From contig NW_025401207.1 of NCBI RefSeq assembly GCF_011075055.1, forward strand, positions 1-64,000: DNA of 64,000 nt, in the 5' to 3' direction. Positions 23,641-33,332 of this stretch are shown in pieces. This DNA comes from Mangifera indica (lineage: Eukaryota; Streptophyta; Magnoliopsida; Sapindales; Anacardiaceae). Each line of letters opens with the position of its first letter. Positions within the stretch are counted from its first letter, which is position 1. The notes beneath the pieces are model-generated. The model did not search any database. It was not told the DNA's origin and saw only the letters and a program-made list of their open reading frames with translations. A program made the translations under genes and the position numbers.

Positions 23641-24090
23641 TCCATCATCTTCTCTGCTCAAAGAGCTATCGTCCAATGAGGATAATGAAAAAGAAGGCTC
23701 TGGTGACCGGCGCTTATGGTTAACCCTAACCGGCTCGTATCGTACTCATCGACGCCAACGAGATGCGGAAAATTAAGCTTAGCTTTGGAGCCGCGCATTT
23801 TAACAGCAGCTCGGTCATAAGCCAGCGCTGCGTCCTCAGGATTTTCGTACTCCCCAAGCCAAAAGTGTAGCCCCATTCTTATCAGGATCCCTAATTTCTG
23901 CAGCAAACTTTCCCCACGGCCTTCTCCTCACTGGCCCGTCACTCCAGTACTTGTTTGCCGTTACACGCAGAAAACGTCATTGTAGATTCGAAATCATCAG
24001 AAAGAAGAAACTAGCGAATTGATTCCAGAACGGCCAAATCTGATCCTGAGATTCTTCCCAACTCGACTTATTTTCTTCCTTGATGAAAAA
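23640..24090 (-). pseudogene. decayed ERF (AP2/ERF) transcription factor relic 1
   Basis: Fragments of a group IX ERF gene are recognisable on the minus strand in several frames. In order they are an acidic N-terminal piece (SSYGDFFIKEENKSSWEESQ), the start of the AP2 domain ([20 protein letters not shown], without the usual YRG before it), the second half ([20 protein letters not shown], then [15 protein letters not shown]) and a basic tail. Lesions include loss of an upstream start codon, stops before the AP2 domain, an extra T near 23865 that splits the domain, and a 5-bp tandem duplication (TCGTATCGTA on the plus strand, 23735-23744) that shifts the tail. No functional product is expected. 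It is the most degraded of the three ERF copies in this window. Confidence 0.8.
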
Positions 24091-24402
24091 GTCACCGTAG
24101 GATGATTGTTTATATAGCTTTTAACTTTTAAATGAACTCGATGAAATTTCATTGTCTTATTCAAGTCAAAAGCATATTGTTCACATGCTCGTTTTCCATT
24201 ATTCTTCTTCCAATTTTATATCTTTGAATGTAGTGGGAGTTGTTGCAGACATTAACACGTTCCAAGATTCCCAAAATAATAAATACATATTTTATCGGCT
24301 TTCGTATAAACAATTTTATGTCAAAATTGAGGCTTATATTATTATTATTATTATAATCTTATATGACGAGGAGACATTTTTCTTCAGTTTCCTCATTGCA
24401 AT

Positions 24403-24642
24403 TGTAAGGAATGCAGTTCCAAAGTGAAAGTACTCAGCAACTTTGGAGATAACTCACTTTTTATTTAACAAACTTAGGCATAAATAGCCTTTTACAATCT
24501 TAACAGAATGAGAAAAACTTGCTCACGTTTTCAACTACTCAACGTGATAAGTGCAGCAATGAGAACACAAATAACAAATATCCTAATGAATAGGACTTAT
24601 TCAAACAGAAAGCCTTAACTAAATTCCTAAACTTTCTCTTCA
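24403..24642 (-). repeat. 3' LTR of the copia element
   Basis: 240 bp, TG...CA ends, identical to the 5' LTR. In element orientation it contains CTATTTATGCC, a weak TATA-like sequence, and an AATAAA poly(A) signal. Confidence 0.95.
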
Positions 24643-24653
24643 TTCCCTCCCTT
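24643..24653 (-). promoter_or_regulatory. polypurine tract of the copia element
   Basis: AAGGGAGGGAA on the minus strand directly abuts the 3' LTR, where plus-strand DNA synthesis is primed in LTR elements. Confidence 0.85.
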
Positions 24654-24663
24654 AAACTAGCAA

Positions 24664-27600
24664 CTAGTTTAATTCAGGAACTTGACAAACTCCCAACTGA
24701 CTTCGAAACTTCTGTAATGCATCCACTGTGAGGGGCTTTGTCATCATATCTGCTAGCTGATCTTGTGTTGCACAATAAACTAATTCAATTGTTCCTTCTC
24801 GTGCAAGATCACGAAGAAAGTGAAAACGCACATCAATGTGCTTGCTTCGACCATGTAACACAGGATTTTTTGACAACTTAATGGCGGAGCTGTTATCACA
24901 AAAAATTGCTGTACACTTACTTTCCTCTAGACTCAGCTTCTCAATTATTCTCTTCATCCAAACAGCTTGACTAGCACAAGCAGCCGCGGCCACAAACTCT
25001 GCTTCCGTGGTTGAGAGCGTGACTATAGGTTGCTTTCTTGAAGACCAGGCAACAGCTCCAGATCCTAGCATGAAAACATAGCCTGATGTACTTTTTCTGT
25101 CTTCTATATCTCCTGCATAGTCACTATCTACATATCCAACCAGACCTTCACACCCTCCCTTCTTGTAAAAAATTCCAAGTTCAATAGTTCCTTTCAAGTA
25201 CCTCAGTATCCTCTTAGCTACCATTAAATGCAATTCAGATGGTTTGGCCATGTACCTGCTAATCAAGCTTACTGCAAATATCAAATCTGGCCTTGTAGCT
25301 GTTAAGTACATGAGACATCCTACCATTTGCTTAAATAAAGTTTCATCAATACGGACCCCATTTTCATCTTTAAAAAGTTTACAACCTGGAACAATAGGAT
25401 TATGAACTGAGTTGCTATTTTCCATCCTAAACCTCTTCAACACCTCTAAAGCATATTTTCTTTGACAAATATAAATCCCATCTGACCTTTGCAAAACTTC
25501 TATGCCTAAAAAAAATCTCATTCTTCCCAAATCAGTCATATCAAATTCCCTCAACATGGAATTTTTAAATTTAGTAAACATTAATTCATCATTGCCAGTA
25601 AATATTAAATCATCAACGTATAAACTGACAATAAGAATCTTACCTCCCTCATTTGTTTTAATGAATAAAGTATGCTCACTATAACACTTCTCGAACCCTT
25701 CATTTATAAAGTGTGCTTCAATACGACTGAACCACGCTCGTGGAGCTTGTTTCAGTCCATATAGGGCTTTCTTCAACCTGTAAACTTTCTGAGGACTGTT
25801 CTTCAGTTCATAACCCTTCGGCTGCTCCACATACACTTCTTCTTTAAGTTCTCCATGCAAGAAAGCAGATTTAACGTCAAGTTGATAGAGAGTCCAGTTT
25901 TTTTGAGCTGCTAGAGCCACAATCATTCTCACTGTGTCCATTCTCGCAACTGGTGCAAATACTTCTGTGTAATCTATCCCTTGCTGTTGCACATATCCTT
26001 TTGCCACCAAACGAGCCTTCAATTTGTCCACTTCTCCATTCTCTTTGAATTTAGTTTTATAAACCCACTTCACTCCAATCTTCTTTCCACCTTTAGGGAG
26101 ATCAGTGAGTTCCCATGTGTTGTTTCTCTCTATAGCTTGTATCTCCATATCCATAGCTGTCCTCCATTTGTCATGTTTCATTGCCTCCTCAAAATGTATT
26201 GGATCTGTTGAAGCAAACAGAGCCGGATTTACATTTGTGTCTTCTTCTTCTGAAAGTTCTTCCCCAGTTACATAATCTCTCATCCACCTTGGAGGCCTTC
26301 TGTTTCTTCCCTCATTAGGACTGGATAATTCTCCTTCATTTTCGTCATTTTGAAAACCTTCAACTGGTTCAGCAGCTTCTTCTTCTTCTCTGCTCACTAC
26401 TTCCTGATTTTCTTCATTTGTTGCCTCATTATCATCCCATTCCAAATCATCCATTATGTGCTCTTCATAATTCTTATCCCAGCTCCATGATTTTTCTTCC
26501 TCAAACACTACATCTCTGCTAATTACAACCTTCCTTGCAATTGGATCATAAAGTCTATATGCTTTAGACTCTTCACTTACTCCCAATAGCACGCAAGCAA
26601 GACTTTTTGCATCTAGCTTTTTCCTTGTGACATCAGGTACATGCACATGTGCCACACAACCGAAAACTCTAAAGTAATCAATTGAGGGTCTGTTTCCACT
26701 CCAGGCCTCTTCAGGTGTTTGATTTTTCACAGCCAATGTAGGACTTCGATTCAGAACATGTATTGTCCAGTTCACCGCCTCTGGCCAAAAGGTTTTCGGC
26801 ATCCTCCTTTCAGATAGCATGCATCGAACCATGTTCATTACAGTTCGATTCTTCCTTTCTGCTATTCCGTTCTGCTGTGGAGTGTATGCTGCAGTTAATT
26901 GCCTTTTGATGCCATGCTCTGTACAAAACTCATGAAACTCGAGTGACGTGAACTCTCCTCCTCGATCTGTTCTCAAACATTTAATATATCCGCCTACTTC
27001 TTTCTCTACACTGTTCTTAAATCGTTTGAACATACTTAATGCTTCAGATTTTTCTACTAAAAAATAAGCCCATGCTTTTCTAGTGAGATCATCAATAAAG
27101 CATAAAATGTACCTCTTCTTACTGTTAGAAATAGGAGAAATTGGTCCGCAGATATCTGCATGAACAAGCTGGAGCTTTTCTATGGCCCTCCAATTGCTCG
27201 ACTTGGGAATTGGATCTCTATGTTGTTTTCCAATCATGCAGTTTGCACACACTGTTGTTGGAGTTTTGAACTGAGGTAACCCATGCACCATCTTCTTAAA
27301 TTGGAGAGTCCTCAATCCCTTGTAGCTTAAATGTCCATAACGACAATGCCATAAGTGTGCCATATCCTGTGTGGAGGTATAGAAGCAGGTTGGCTTTTGT
27401 GACAATGGTTCTGCTAGCAACACAAACATCCGATTTGTTGACATCTCAGTCTGTATTATGAGCCCTTTCTCTGGATGATAAATCTTGAGCAGTCCATGTT
27501 GGATGAGAATCGCCAACCCTTTTTCTTGTAATTGACCAATGCTCAACAAATTGTTCTTTAGTTCAGGCACAAAAAATATTTCACTAATAACATGTGTAAA

Positions 27601-28638
27601 GCTATTTACTTTCAATCTCACATTGCCTTTACCTAGCACATCCATCCTTGTGTTGTTTCCTAACGTTACCTTCTGCCTGAAGTTCTCATCCAGATCAACA
27701 AATAAACTCTTGTCACCACACATGTGGTTGCTACATCCAGAATCTAAAAACCAGACATTTCCCCTTTGTGCACCATTCATCTCCATATATGACATTAGCA
27801 ACATCTCTTCTTGTTCTCCTAATTCAGCATAGTTGACTTCCTTAACCAAGCTTGGACATTCAACCTGAAAATGTCCAAGTTTGTGGCACTTGAAGCATTC
27901 CACTGTAGCTTTGTTGAAGGGTTGGTGTCTCCCTCTTCCTCTGCCTCTGTACGTACCTCGGCCTCGTCCTCTTGCACCAAAGCTGTCTTCATGACTGATC
28001 TTGAGTGCTTGTTCTTCTCCTGTACGTCGTTGGAGTTTTTGCTCATGAACAATCAGTGAGCTCTGCAGTTCATCAATGGAAAGTTGATCAATGTCTTTGG
28101 ACTCCTCAATCGAGCAAACAATAAAATTAAACTTTTCACTCAGTGATCTGAGAATCTTCTCCACAACTGTGACATCTTGCATCTGCTCCCCATATGTTCT
28201 CATTTTGTTGGCTACTGTCAACACTCTTGAAAAATACTCAGAGACTCCTTCTCCAACCTTCATCTCCAGAGTCTCAAACTCTCTGCGGAGAGCTTGTAGA
28301 TGGGACCTCTTGACTCTAGCATTCCCTTCAAACTTTCTTTTCATAGACTCCCAAATTTGTTTGGAAGTGTTCTTCACAAGAATGGTCTCCAGTATAGTCC
28401 GATCTATAGCCTGGAAGAGAAAGTTTTTAACTTTCATATCTTTCAGCTTCAATTCTTCTAGCTTCTTTCGTTGTGCTTCTGTCTGCACTGATCCATCTGT
28501 TGGCTCCTCATAGCCAATTTCCACCAGCCCCCATAATTCCTTAGATCGCAGGAAATTTTCCATCAACATGCTCCAATGGTCATAGTGACCATTAAAACGA
28601 GGAATAGATGGCTGCACAAAATTTCCTTCAGTAGTCAT
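24664..28638 (-). CDS. copia gag-pol polyprotein, intact
   Basis: Single ORF of about 1324 codons from MTTEGNF (28638). The frame is also open back to an ATG at 28719 inside the 5' LTR, but 28638 fits the usual gag start. Positions below are numbered from that upstream ATG, add 27 to the preferred start. Order: gag (UBN2-type, PRFNGHYDHWSMLMENFL), zinc knuckle CFKCHKLGHFQVEC (about 273), aspartic protease with DSG (WFLDSGCSNHMCG, about 321), integrase HHCC zinc site and DDE core (HADICGP, RTDRGGEF, QQNGIAERKN), reverse transcriptase (about 880 on, catalytic YVDDLIFTG near 1034) and RNase H (DSDYAGD near 1197, TTEAEF near 1236). The integrase-before-RT order defines Ty1/copia. No frameshift or stop interrupts the domains. 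Its product would assemble particles, copy element RNA to DNA and integrate it. Confidence 0.96.
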   Translation of the reverse strand: MTTEGNFVQPSIPRFNGHYDHWSMLMENFLRSKELWGLVEIGYEEPTDGSVQTEAQRKKLEELKLKDMKVKNFLFQAIDRTILETILVKNTSKQIWESMKRKFEGNARVKRSHLQALRREFETLEMKVGEGVSEYFSRVLTVANKMRTYGEQMQDVTVVEKILRSLSEKFNFIVCSIEESKDIDQLSIDELQSSLIVHEQKLQRRTGEEQALKISHEDSFGARGRGRGTYRGRGRGRHQPFNKATVECFKCHKLGHFQVECPSLVKEVNYAELGEQEEMLLMSYMEMNGAQRGNVWFLDSGCSNHMCGDKSLFVDLDENFRQKVTLGNNTRMDVLGKGNVRLKVNSFTHVISEIFFVPELKNNLLSIGQLQEKGLAILIQHGLLKIYHPEKGLIIQTEMSTNRMFVLLAEPLSQKPTCFYTSTQDMAHLWHCRYGHLSYKGLRTLQFKKMVHGLPQFKTPTTVCANCMIGKQHRDPIPKSSNWRAIEKLQLVHADICGPISPISNSKKRYILCFIDDLTRKAWAYFLVEKSEALSMFKRFKNSVEKEVGGYIKCLRTDRGGEFTSLEFHEFCTEHGIKRQLTAAYTPQQNGIAERKNRTVMNMVRCMLSERRMPKTFWPEAVNWTIHVLNRSPTLAVKNQTPEEAWSGNRPSIDYFRVFGCVAHVHVPDVTRKKLDAKSLACVLLGVSEESKAYRLYDPIARKVVISRDVVFEEEKSWSWDKNYEEHIMDDLEWDDNEATNEENQEVVSREEEEAAEPVEGFQNDENEGELSSPNEGRNRRPPRWMRDYVTGEELSEEEDTNVNPALFASTDPIHFEEAMKHDKWRTAMDMEIQAIERNNTWELTDLPKGGKKIGVKWVYKTKFKENGEVDKLKARLVAKGYVQQQGIDYTEVFAPVARMDTVRMIVALAAQKNWTLYQLDVKSAFLHGELKEEVYVEQPKGYELKNSPQKVYRLKKALYGLKQAPRAWFSRIEAHFINEGFEKCYSEHTLFIKTNEGGKILIVSLYVDDLIFTGNDELMFTKFKNSMLREFDMTDLGRMRFFLGIEVLQRSDGIYICQRKYALEVLKRFRMENSNSVHNPIVPGCKLFKDENGVRIDETLFKQMVGCLMYLTATRPDLIFAVSLISRYMAKPSELHLMVAKRILRYLKGTIELGIFYKKGGCEGLVGYVDSDYAGDIEDRKSTSGYVFMLGSGAVAWSSRKQPIVTLSTTEAEFVAAAACASQAVWMKRIIEKLSLEESKCTAIFCDNSSAIKLSKNPVLHGRSKHIDVRFHFLRDLAREGTIELVYCATQDQLADMMTKPLTVDALQKFRSQLGVCQVPELN

Positions 28639-28666
28639 TTGTTTTGTTGCTACAAGAATTTCAAAG

Positions 28667-28678
28667 GCTCTGATACCA
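28667..28678 (-). promoter_or_regulatory. primer-binding site (initiator Met tRNA)
   Basis: TGGTATCAGAGC on the minus strand, three bases inside the 5' LTR; the standard plant copia site matching the 3' end of initiator methionine tRNA. Confidence 0.92.
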
Positions 28679-28681
28679 GAA

Positions 28682-28921
28682 TGTAAGGAATGCAGTTCCA
28701 AAGTGAAAGTACTCAGCAACTTTGGAGATAACTCACTTTTTATTTAACAAACTTAGGCATAAATAGCCTTTTACAATCTTAACAGAATGAGAAAAACTTG
28801 CTCACGTTTTCAACTACTCAACGTGATAAGTGCAGCAATGAGAACACAAATAACAAATATCCTAATGAATAGGACTTATTCAAACAGAAAGCCTTAACTA
28901 AATTCCTAAACTTTCTCTTCA
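28682..28921 (-). repeat. 5' LTR of the copia element
   Basis: 240 bp, identical to the 3' LTR and followed by the target duplication GCAAT (28922-28926). Confidence 0.95.
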
Positions 28922-28926
28922 GCAAT

Positions 28927-29968
28927 CACATCACATGTGAAAGTGAAAGCTATGATGTTATCTTTCTCTTCGTCTCGTTTTTCTTTTCTTATAGTTACCA
29001 ATTCTTCTGCAATGGTTTAGGTTCCTCATTGCAATCATGCATAGAAACATCTATCTTATTTAACAGTGGACACATGACTGACTATAAATGTATAACTTGA
29101 GCATCTTATTGCTTGGATAAGATGAACCCACGTTATGCAAATATATTATTTATCTAGATAATATCAGTTATTTACACACTCTTGACACAAGTTGTCTGTA
29201 CGTTTGTAATAAAGCGCATCAAGGACCTATCACTCAACAACCGGTGCACAATTATAAAGGGATGAATTCTACCGCTTAGAGCCAGTAAATGACAATTTTC
29301 TTTATTTTGCTTTGTTGGCCTGAGTAGTCCTGACCTGGAATGAAACCGAGTTGACATCCTTGGACAAGTCCACATGAAGAAATGTGTTTCTTCGAGTGGG
29401 TGCTCGTGATTTTGACTGTTGAAAGAGAGAAAGCAAGTAACTACCTAAAAAGAGATTAAAATTCTAGCAAACATTTCTGACTGGCCTTAAACTTGGCTTT
29501 TTCTGTTGATGAAAAAAGGAAAGAGACCCCATCAAATATTATTTGGTAGATTTATGAGCAGTTGAGCATATGTGATTAATATCCACCCAATAATTGTAAG
29601 TGCAAAGCCTTACTGAGTAGAGTATACACGAATGAGTGAAATGCTTCTTCTAATTTTTCCCTCGCGATTTGATCAAAAGTCCTCAACCATGAAGTAAATC
29701 ATCATCGTATTAACGATTCAACTAACTAAGAGAGAATTAATAGATTTCTTTTCGGACATCACACTAAAATAATATAAATTTAATTATTATAAGGATTCAA
29801 CTATTAATTAATATATACACACATACATACATATTAATTATGATTTAATTGCTTAATTTATATTTAATTTAAAATTATCCATCAAGATAATGACATGTCA
29901 ACCATAATTACACATAAGAAACCCATCTTATTCACAATGCCAACAAAACTGAGAAACTATGACATCGA
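28927..29968. other. intergenic region between copia element and ERF relic 2
   Basis: No supported gene. The sequence continues the locus interrupted by the copia insertion, then becomes AT-rich. Confidence 0.5.
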
Positions 29969-30489
29969 TTAATGTTTACTTCGTTCTGACTTGTGCGACG
30001 GAGGCTCAGATGGGCGCTGGCGCTTGCGGTTGACTCTTACTGGCTCGAAATTGACAGAGCCGATCAAATGAGGAAAATTGAGCCTTGCTTTCGATCCCCA
30101 CATCTTAAAAGCGGCTTTATCATAAGCAAGTGCAGCGTCTCCTAAGTCCCCAACCAAATTCTTCATCCATTCTTCTTTGGTTCTCTAATCTCCGCCGCGT
30201 ACTTACCCCACGGCCTTCGTCTCACTCCTTTATATTGCACAACCTCCTTCCGTGGAACTTGCATATCACGCTTCACCACCCCCTCATATGGTCTCTCCGT
30301 TTTAACAACTTGATTATCACTTGACGGATTCCATCCATAAAAAATGGCGTCGCGTAGAGCATTGTACACTAACATATCCTCTGAATCATCCACTTTAAAC
30401 GGTAAACTTCCCATATTCTCCGTCAAAAGAATGTTGCTAAAACTCGAATTCAAAGCTGCCCCAGTTGACTGTCTGTACATGTCATCCAT
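29969..30489 (-). pseudogene. ERF13-like transcription factor pseudogene 2
   Basis: The start (ATG 30489) and the N-terminal half are intact: MDDMYRQSTG, the group IX acidic motif DDSEDMLVYNALRDAI, then the AP2 start [16 protein letters not shown]. The ERF codon for GA after KKNG is replaced by TGA (30165-30163). Seven codons later comes an in-frame TAG (30144-30142), then a deletion of about 10 bp shifts the frame. The remainder ([20 protein letters not shown] to a basic tail) is readable only in another frame, to 29969. The 108-codon 5' ORF ends within the AP2 domain, after the first strands. The conserved Asp of AEIRD is Glu here. Closest relative in the window is the intact ERF at 32706. 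Confidence 0.9.
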
Positions 30490-32621
30490 TTAGGTATATA
30501 ATGGAGTGTTTCAATAGACAGCTTTGTATAAGAATTTTGCTGGTTACTGTTTACACAGGCCCATGGCTTATATAATGAGCGATGAGTCAAAATGATGACT
30601 AGTTTCCCAAATTATTTAATGTATTTTCTGTGAAAGTTCATTTGGGTCGCATTCTTATACGTACTGATTATGACTTGGAAACTAGGAAGGGGAAGGGGAC
30701 TGATATAGACAAAAACATAGTAGGTGGCTTGGATAGCTTACCCAACCCAAGAGGATATGTAGTCGAAATTATTGGATGCAACCATTTAAGTACTGGTTAT
30801 ATAGTTTATAATTAAATTCAAAATTTTATCGGTTTCGTATGATCGGTTTAAATTAAACTATATTGATCTAATTTAACTAATAATTCTCTTTAACAAAAAT
30901 AAAAAAACCTAAAATAACTATAACTCATTTGCTAATCATAACAATCTATAGTTTTCACAATTTTTCCCGGATTTCACCTTAAATTTTTTGCTTTCCCACT
31001 TAACGAAAACCCACCTATTTCCAGTTAAGACTAGATTAAATTTGAGCATAATCAAAGACAGGTTTTAGATCAACTAGAATCTAGGTTAAGACTATATTTG
31101 ATTTGAGAACAAAGTTTAATTCGAAATTAATTTGAATCTAAAAAATCAATTCCAAATTAGTTAGATACGGACAAGTTGAAATTTTTTTAGTCCAAGCTCA
31201 ACTCGATATCTGTAAAATCAAGTTCAAAATCTACTCAAAAGTAACTTCATTTTGGACACAATCTTACTTGAATTTGGATATTCAAAATAATTCAAATTCA
31301 ACTCATTTACTAAAACAAACCTAATTCTTGATTCAAACTTGAATCAAACTTGATATATTCAAGTTTGATCCAAACTCATTCAATTAGAGTTGTGAACTGA
31401 ATTGGAGCTAGCCAACTCAGATCATATCTAAGTCTAATAAGGACTCTGGTTGAATAGTTTAGAAGGGCACAAAGACGTAGAAGATCGAAGAAAGAAATAT
31501 AAAGATGATTCTGATTGCAATTTGCCAATATGAAAATATGTTTTATAAGTTTTGTCAACCATGCTTTAGAAAATTAATATTTGACCGTTGAAAAGTGTAA
31601 GCTGGAAAAATAAAAATAGATGTGGCTCATCTTAGTCGTTCTCCATGTTTCTCGGTACTTACATTGTTGCGATGGTCGTAAAAGCAAAAGCGAGAAATTT
31701 TTAGAATAATCAATGTGAAATTATGGTTAGATCTGAGATCTCACACAAGCACGGGCAAATCTCAAATGTGAATAGAAATAGGTGAATTTGAGTCGAGTTT
31801 GAGGAAAAGTTAGCTTGAGTTAGTTCAAATCTTAAGATAAAATTTGTTCAAATTGACAATGAGATCAGAAAACATCGAAAAAGAATGATTGCTTCATCAA
31901 AGAGAAAAAAAGGTTGTCGGGAAAGAAAAGTCATTGGAAAATGAGGAAAAATTGTTGAAGAAAATAAATTTGTCGATAACTTGCTAGATTCATCCTAATT
32001 TGACAAACATAAATCTTAAATGTAATTAGAGAGACCATGAGAAAAAGTGAATTTGAATGGAATTGAGTCAAACCTAAAAAAGAACCAACATGAATTTAAT
32101 TTCATTCCAAAAAGTTTAGTTCAAACTCAAATTTATTAAAGTTGGGGATGAGATTTTTAAAGAAATTATCAAAAAAAAACTTTAAAATGAAAAAAAGATT
32201 GTCTTGACCAAAAAAAAAAAGTTGTTGGAGAATAAATATCACCAAAAAAAATAAAAAATTTATCAATAATTTGTTTAAGTTGAACTAATTATTTTCTAAT
32301 ATTAAACCCACCCCCTTAGACCAACCAAAGAATTTTTTGGCAAATAAAAGATTTGCAGCATGAGCAAAATTGTGGCCGTGTTTCACAAGCCTAAAACAAT
32401 TTTTTTAAACCAAAGATTCCTTTCATTTGTTAGACATTTATATAATACTCAAACATTATTGTTTCACATAATCAATTATTATTTTATCCAAGCCATGTGG
32501 TTCTTGCTTTGGAATGCTAAGATAGCTCTAAGCCCTCGCAGAAATTAAACACGTGCATCCTTTTCAAGGCAACGAAGCTTCATGGAAATGAAGAAATTAG
32601 AAACAAGAAGAAGGCGTGTGT
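30490..32621. other. intergenic region between divergent ERF copies, repeat-rich
   Basis: The two ERF copies point away from each other across this segment. Most of it (31020-31400 and 31740-32290) is the degenerate AATTCAAA/TTTGAATT-rich repeat. Sequence at about 31900-31990 and 32190-32280 looks like two diverged copies of one unit. No gene seen. Confidence 0.5.
30568..30575 (-). promoter_or_regulatory. TATA box upstream of ERF pseudogene 2
   Basis: TTATATAA on the minus strand about 80 bp upstream of ATG 30489, well placed for transcription. The promoter core seems preserved despite the coding lesions. Confidence 0.45.
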
Positions 32622-32639
32622 GTATATATATCTATATAT
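32622..32639 (+). promoter_or_regulatory. TATA box of the ERF13-like gene
   Basis: A TATATATATCTATATAT tract lies about 65-85 bp upstream of ATG 32706, suitably placed for a short 5' leader. No GCC box was seen nearby. Confidence 0.5.
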
Positions 32640-32705
32640 GTGGTTGTGTATAATCTTCCTTCGACACAAATCCTAGCCAGCTATCTTTAGTCTTTACATC
32701 CAAAA

Positions 32706-33332
32706 ATGTACGAAATCAATAATAGTTCAGCTTCTGAATTGGCTCTTTTAGATTCTGTTCGTAATTTTCTCCTCGCTGATGATTGTTACGAATTTCCTGC
32801 CAATGCTGGATCACTTTGTACCCCCAGTTCAAGCTTCAGTAGTGGTCTCTTTTCGACGGAGAATTGGAGCGATCTTTTGCAGGCTGCGAACTTTGGTTTG
32901 CCTTCAAACGTAATGACTGTGAAAAGATCAGAGCCAAAAGGCCCGGCTGTTGATGTTGCGGAAAAGCGTGTTTCACACGCTCCTTCTAGGGGAATGGGTT
33001 ACAGGGGCGTAAGGAGAAGGCCGTGGGGGAAGTACGCGGCGGAGATGAGGGACCCAAAGAAAAATGGAGCTAGAATTTGGCTTGGAACATACGAGACAGC
33101 TGAAGATGCCGCGCTGGCTTATGATCAAGCTGCTTTCAGGATGCGTGGTGCCAAAGCCAAACTAAATTTTCCTCACTTGATCGGGTCGGCCAACGTTCAG
33201 CCAGTTAGAGTGAACCAGAGTCGACGGCGTTCCCCAGAGCCTTCGTGTTCGTCCTCCTCCATGTCAGATAGTGGGTCTCTTAACCCTAAGAGAAGAAGAA
33301 ACAAGAGTAGCTTCGTTACCATTGATAATTAA
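32706..33332 (+). CDS. ERF13: ERF13-like AP2/ERF transcription factor, intact
   Basis: Intronless 208-aa group IX ERF. Family role: a nuclear factor that binds GCC-box promoters in ethylene, jasmonate and pathogen responses. The N-terminus has the short group IX motif [17 protein letters not shown] and a Ser-rich acidic stretch (NWSDLL) that may activate transcription. The AP2 domain spans about residues 99-156 ([52 protein letters not shown]). The DNA-contact Arg and Trp residues and the ERF-type Ala and Asp are present; AEMRD replaces the common AEIRD. Basic stretches RRRSPEP and PKRRRNK near the C-terminus could act as nuclear localisation signals. It is the only functional-looking copy beside two pseudogenes. 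The name rests on remembered similarity and synteny with AtERF13 (At2g44840); another group IXa/b member is possible. Confidence 0.9.
   Translation: MYEINNSSASELALLDSVRNFLLADDCYEFPANAGSLCTPSSSFSSGLFSTENWSDLLQAANFGLPSNVMTVKRSEPKGPAVDVAEKRVSHAPSRGMGYRGVRRRPWGKYAAEMRDPKKNGARIWLGTYETAEDAALAYDQAAFRMRGAKAKLNFPHLIGSANVQPVRVNQSRRRSPEPSCSSSSMSDSGSLNPKRRRNKSSFVTIDN

Larger units (their letters stand above)
24403..28921 (-). mobile_element. complete Ty1/copia LTR retrotransposon, very recent insertion
   Basis: A 4519-bp element on the minus strand with two 240-bp LTRs (24403-24642 and 28682-28921) that I read as identical at every base. They begin TG and end CA. A perfect 5-bp target duplication GCAAT flanks it (24398-24402 and 28922-28926). 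Next to the 5' LTR lies a primer-binding site complementary to initiator-Met tRNA, and next to the 3' LTR a polypurine tract. One uninterrupted gag-pol frame fills the interior. Identical LTRs, intact signals and intact ORF imply recent transposition and a probably autonomous element. It inserted between two ERF relics and interrupts no gene. Confidence 0.96.

Noticed and set aside
27819..28513. Plus-strand ORFs opposite the copia gag
   Set aside because: Antisense shadows of the intact gag-pol frame.
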